Below are positions 62,086 through 64,000 of a DNA stretch of 64,000 bases, in pieces. The DNA is taken from positions 29,107,938 to 29,171,937 of the forward strand of contig OZ022576.1 in NCBI GenBank assembly GCA_963669155.1. The letters run 5' to 3'. The position numbers and the translations under genes were made by a program. Origin of the DNA: Arbacia lixula (Eukaryota > Echinodermata > Echinoidea > Arbacioida > Arbaciidae). The notes beneath the pieces were generated by a model. The model made no database searches and was not told the DNA's origin. It was given only the letters and a program-made list of their open reading frames with translations. Numbering within the stretch: position 1 is the first letter of the stretch; each line of letters begins with the position of its first letter.

Positions 62086-64000
62086 ATGTTGTACTTAGAA
62101 GACTACCTGGAGAGTAAGTATTGTCAATGACACACTATTGCTTCATTTATATGTTTGTGTGAACATTTAGTGCAATTCCTTTCGAAATAGATGCAAAACG
62201 ACTCTGATTAAATTTTCGAGCTACTCTGAAGTACATGTAATCGAATTGGAGAAAAATTACACTCAGTTTCCGGTCACCAATTTGAACGGCCGAAAGGGGG
62301 TTTGACATAGTTGTGGATGGAAGGTTTTAGCGGGGTAATTTCGGTCACTTCGTGTTATGTTACAGATAAATCCTTGGCAAGTGGAAAGTTAGCTTCCATC
62401 AATAATTTATTATTTTTCCATTATTATTAAGTACTGTGAAATTCAGAACATGAATTATTGTTGATTCAGTTTAAATGGAGACTGAAGTTCTGCAAGTTTA
62501 CATTGGTCCCGTCCATTGCGTATTGTGTTAGTGTATTTGTTGGGGAATTTTTACTTCATTGGACGCACATACTAGTACAAGTATTAATTGAATGCATGCG
62601 GAAAAGCCATTAAGATTCACGTTGAAGCTGAGTGTTACGGTGCGCAATCAAAAATTTTGGATTTTGCAATTTTCAGGCCACAAAATTACAAATTTCTTTT
62701 AAAATCACACATGTACCTCTATAAACCATACACTATCATGACAATTGTAGAATGTGTCCTAATTTTACCCTAATTTTAATCAAGTTTAAGCTGAGAACTC
62801 ATCAAAGAAACCATCAGAATGAATCCAAATGAGGAAAATTACTGCGATGAAGAACGAAAGACCTTATTTGTATAGTGTCAAATTTCATGAAGCTTGATTT
62901 TTAATTTCGATAGTATCTCGCCTGTGTCCTTGACCTGGATAATTGTATTTTGAAATCATATTGATGGTAATTTATACAACATATGCAAAATACTTTGCAT
63001 TTTAGGTGGAATTTGAGATTTAGAAAGATTAATGAACCATTCTTGTTGGTTTGGTCAGCCAACTGGTTGCTGCCAACCATCACCAATACAATAGAAATTA
63101 ATGACATCATAAATTTAGGAGATTGCGTATCTGTTGTTATGACCTCTTACAAATTGCATATTTTTATTAGTTATGCTACATGTACATCTCGATTGTGAAT
63201 TATTACTTCTAACATTAGAATAAACTGCTTTTATTACATGGTCATTTAAATTTTATTAATATATTCATTGCACAATAATTCATAATTTTCTTTTGAATTG
63301 TTGTGACTCTGAGAAATTATGTTGTTAAGTTGCCGACACATCCAACTTATTTTTATTGTGTTGACCCTATACTGTATTTTTACTTGTGCTGGCAATTCCA
63401 GCTTTATTTTTTTATTTTAGTGGATAGCATTCACATTTTTATTGCACCAATATAGTAATTGAGTTTTGAAAAGTATTGTCTCTCATTTGAATTTGCATGT
63501 TGTAGGTCACAAGTGTGCTTTGATTATGTAATGCTGTACACCTTTGCTTTAGAACTATTTTCCATAAATATTACAATTATAACATTGCATTCTTTATTTC
63601 TCATTTAGTGATTGAGCAGCTGCCAATGGAGTTAAAGGAGAGATTTACAGAAATGAGAGAAATGGATCTTCAGGTCGAAAGTAAGTTAAATTCCGTCAAT
63701 AAGGAGCAACTTTCATTCATTTTCTTTGCTTTTGCTTTTATACAGTATAACAAAATAGATTTCATAAACATTGTCTGTTGCATCATAATTTTCAGTACAT
63801 TGCACTGTAAGTGTGTAAACTTTTCTTTTATTAACCTCTATACCGGTATATTTCTATGTTGCACAGATGTCTTTACAGTATATGAAATAATACACATATT
63901 GCACAAGATTAGTCTTGTGTAAATGGATTACTGTTACAGAAATATTGATTCAGTATATCTAAAATATTTAAACTTTATTGATTGTAATTGCTGAAAGAAT
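62086..64000 (+). CDS. ING3: ING3, NuA4/TIP60 complex subunit (first two coding exons only)
   Basis: Exon 1 (62086-62113) encodes MLYLEDYLE plus one base before a gtaagt donor. Exon 2 (63609-63680) continues MIEQLPMELKERFTEM and REMDLQVE, again ending with one base before gtaagt. This differs from human ING3 at only a few positions over 33 residues and shares its unusual nine-codon first exon. ING3 is a subunit of the NuA4/TIP60 histone acetyltransferase complex. The N-terminal ING helices seen here dimerise and dock to the complex. The C-terminal PHD finger that reads H3K4me3 must lie right of the window. The 1.5-kb intron shows no recognised element. After 63680 only the start of the second intron is present. 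Confidence 0.92.

Overview
This is nuclear DNA of a marine deuterostome invertebrate, most likely a sea urchin or another echinoderm. The genes are split by typical GT-AG introns of about 0.1-5 kb. The proteins resemble their vertebrate counterparts closely. The introns carry many short palindromic, non-autonomous DNA elements of the kind common in echinoderms. The phylum is inferred from overall character and remembered repeat families; no search was run.

Six protein-coding genes can be read. From left to right: (1) TBC1D30, minus strand, eight exons from 25117 down to 3556, with its 3' end outside the window. It is a Rab GTPase-activating protein of the primary cilium and basal body. (2) NEDD1, plus strand, 28573-38421, thirteen exons. 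It is the WD40 adaptor that brings the gamma-tubulin ring complex to centrosomes. Its first coding intron is an AT-AC intron of the minor (U12) spliceosome. (3) IMMP2L, plus strand, 43107-45743, five exons, a subunit of the mitochondrial inner-membrane peptidase. (4) CHCHD3/MIC19, minus strand, 54079-49169, seven exons, a MICOS subunit. (5) A CYP2-clan cytochrome P450, minus strand, 58737-56101, four exons. (6) The first two coding exons of ING3, plus strand, from 62086, continuing beyond the right edge. For all four complete genes the exon phases join into one uninterrupted frame. The exons of the two partial genes also join in frame.

TBC1D30 and NEDD1 are head to head, 3.5 kb apart, and both act at centrosomes or basal bodies. 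IMMP2L and CHCHD3 converge. Both are mitochondrial inner-membrane proteins. In humans TBC1D30 and NEDD1 both lie on chromosome 12, and IMMP2L, CHCHD3 and ING3 all lie on 7q, so the window seems to join two conserved linkage blocks.

The rest is introns and intergenic DNA with several foldback or terminal-inverted-repeat elements, decayed LINE fragments (one at 6590-6960 and a head-to-head pair at 59999-61567), minisatellites and long GA/CT tracts. The most unusual is a minisatellite at 9690-10280, whose unit includes the 3' end of the neighbouring TBC1D30 exon and its 5' splice site. I found no RNA genes, CRISPR arrays, LTR elements or new multi-gene system.
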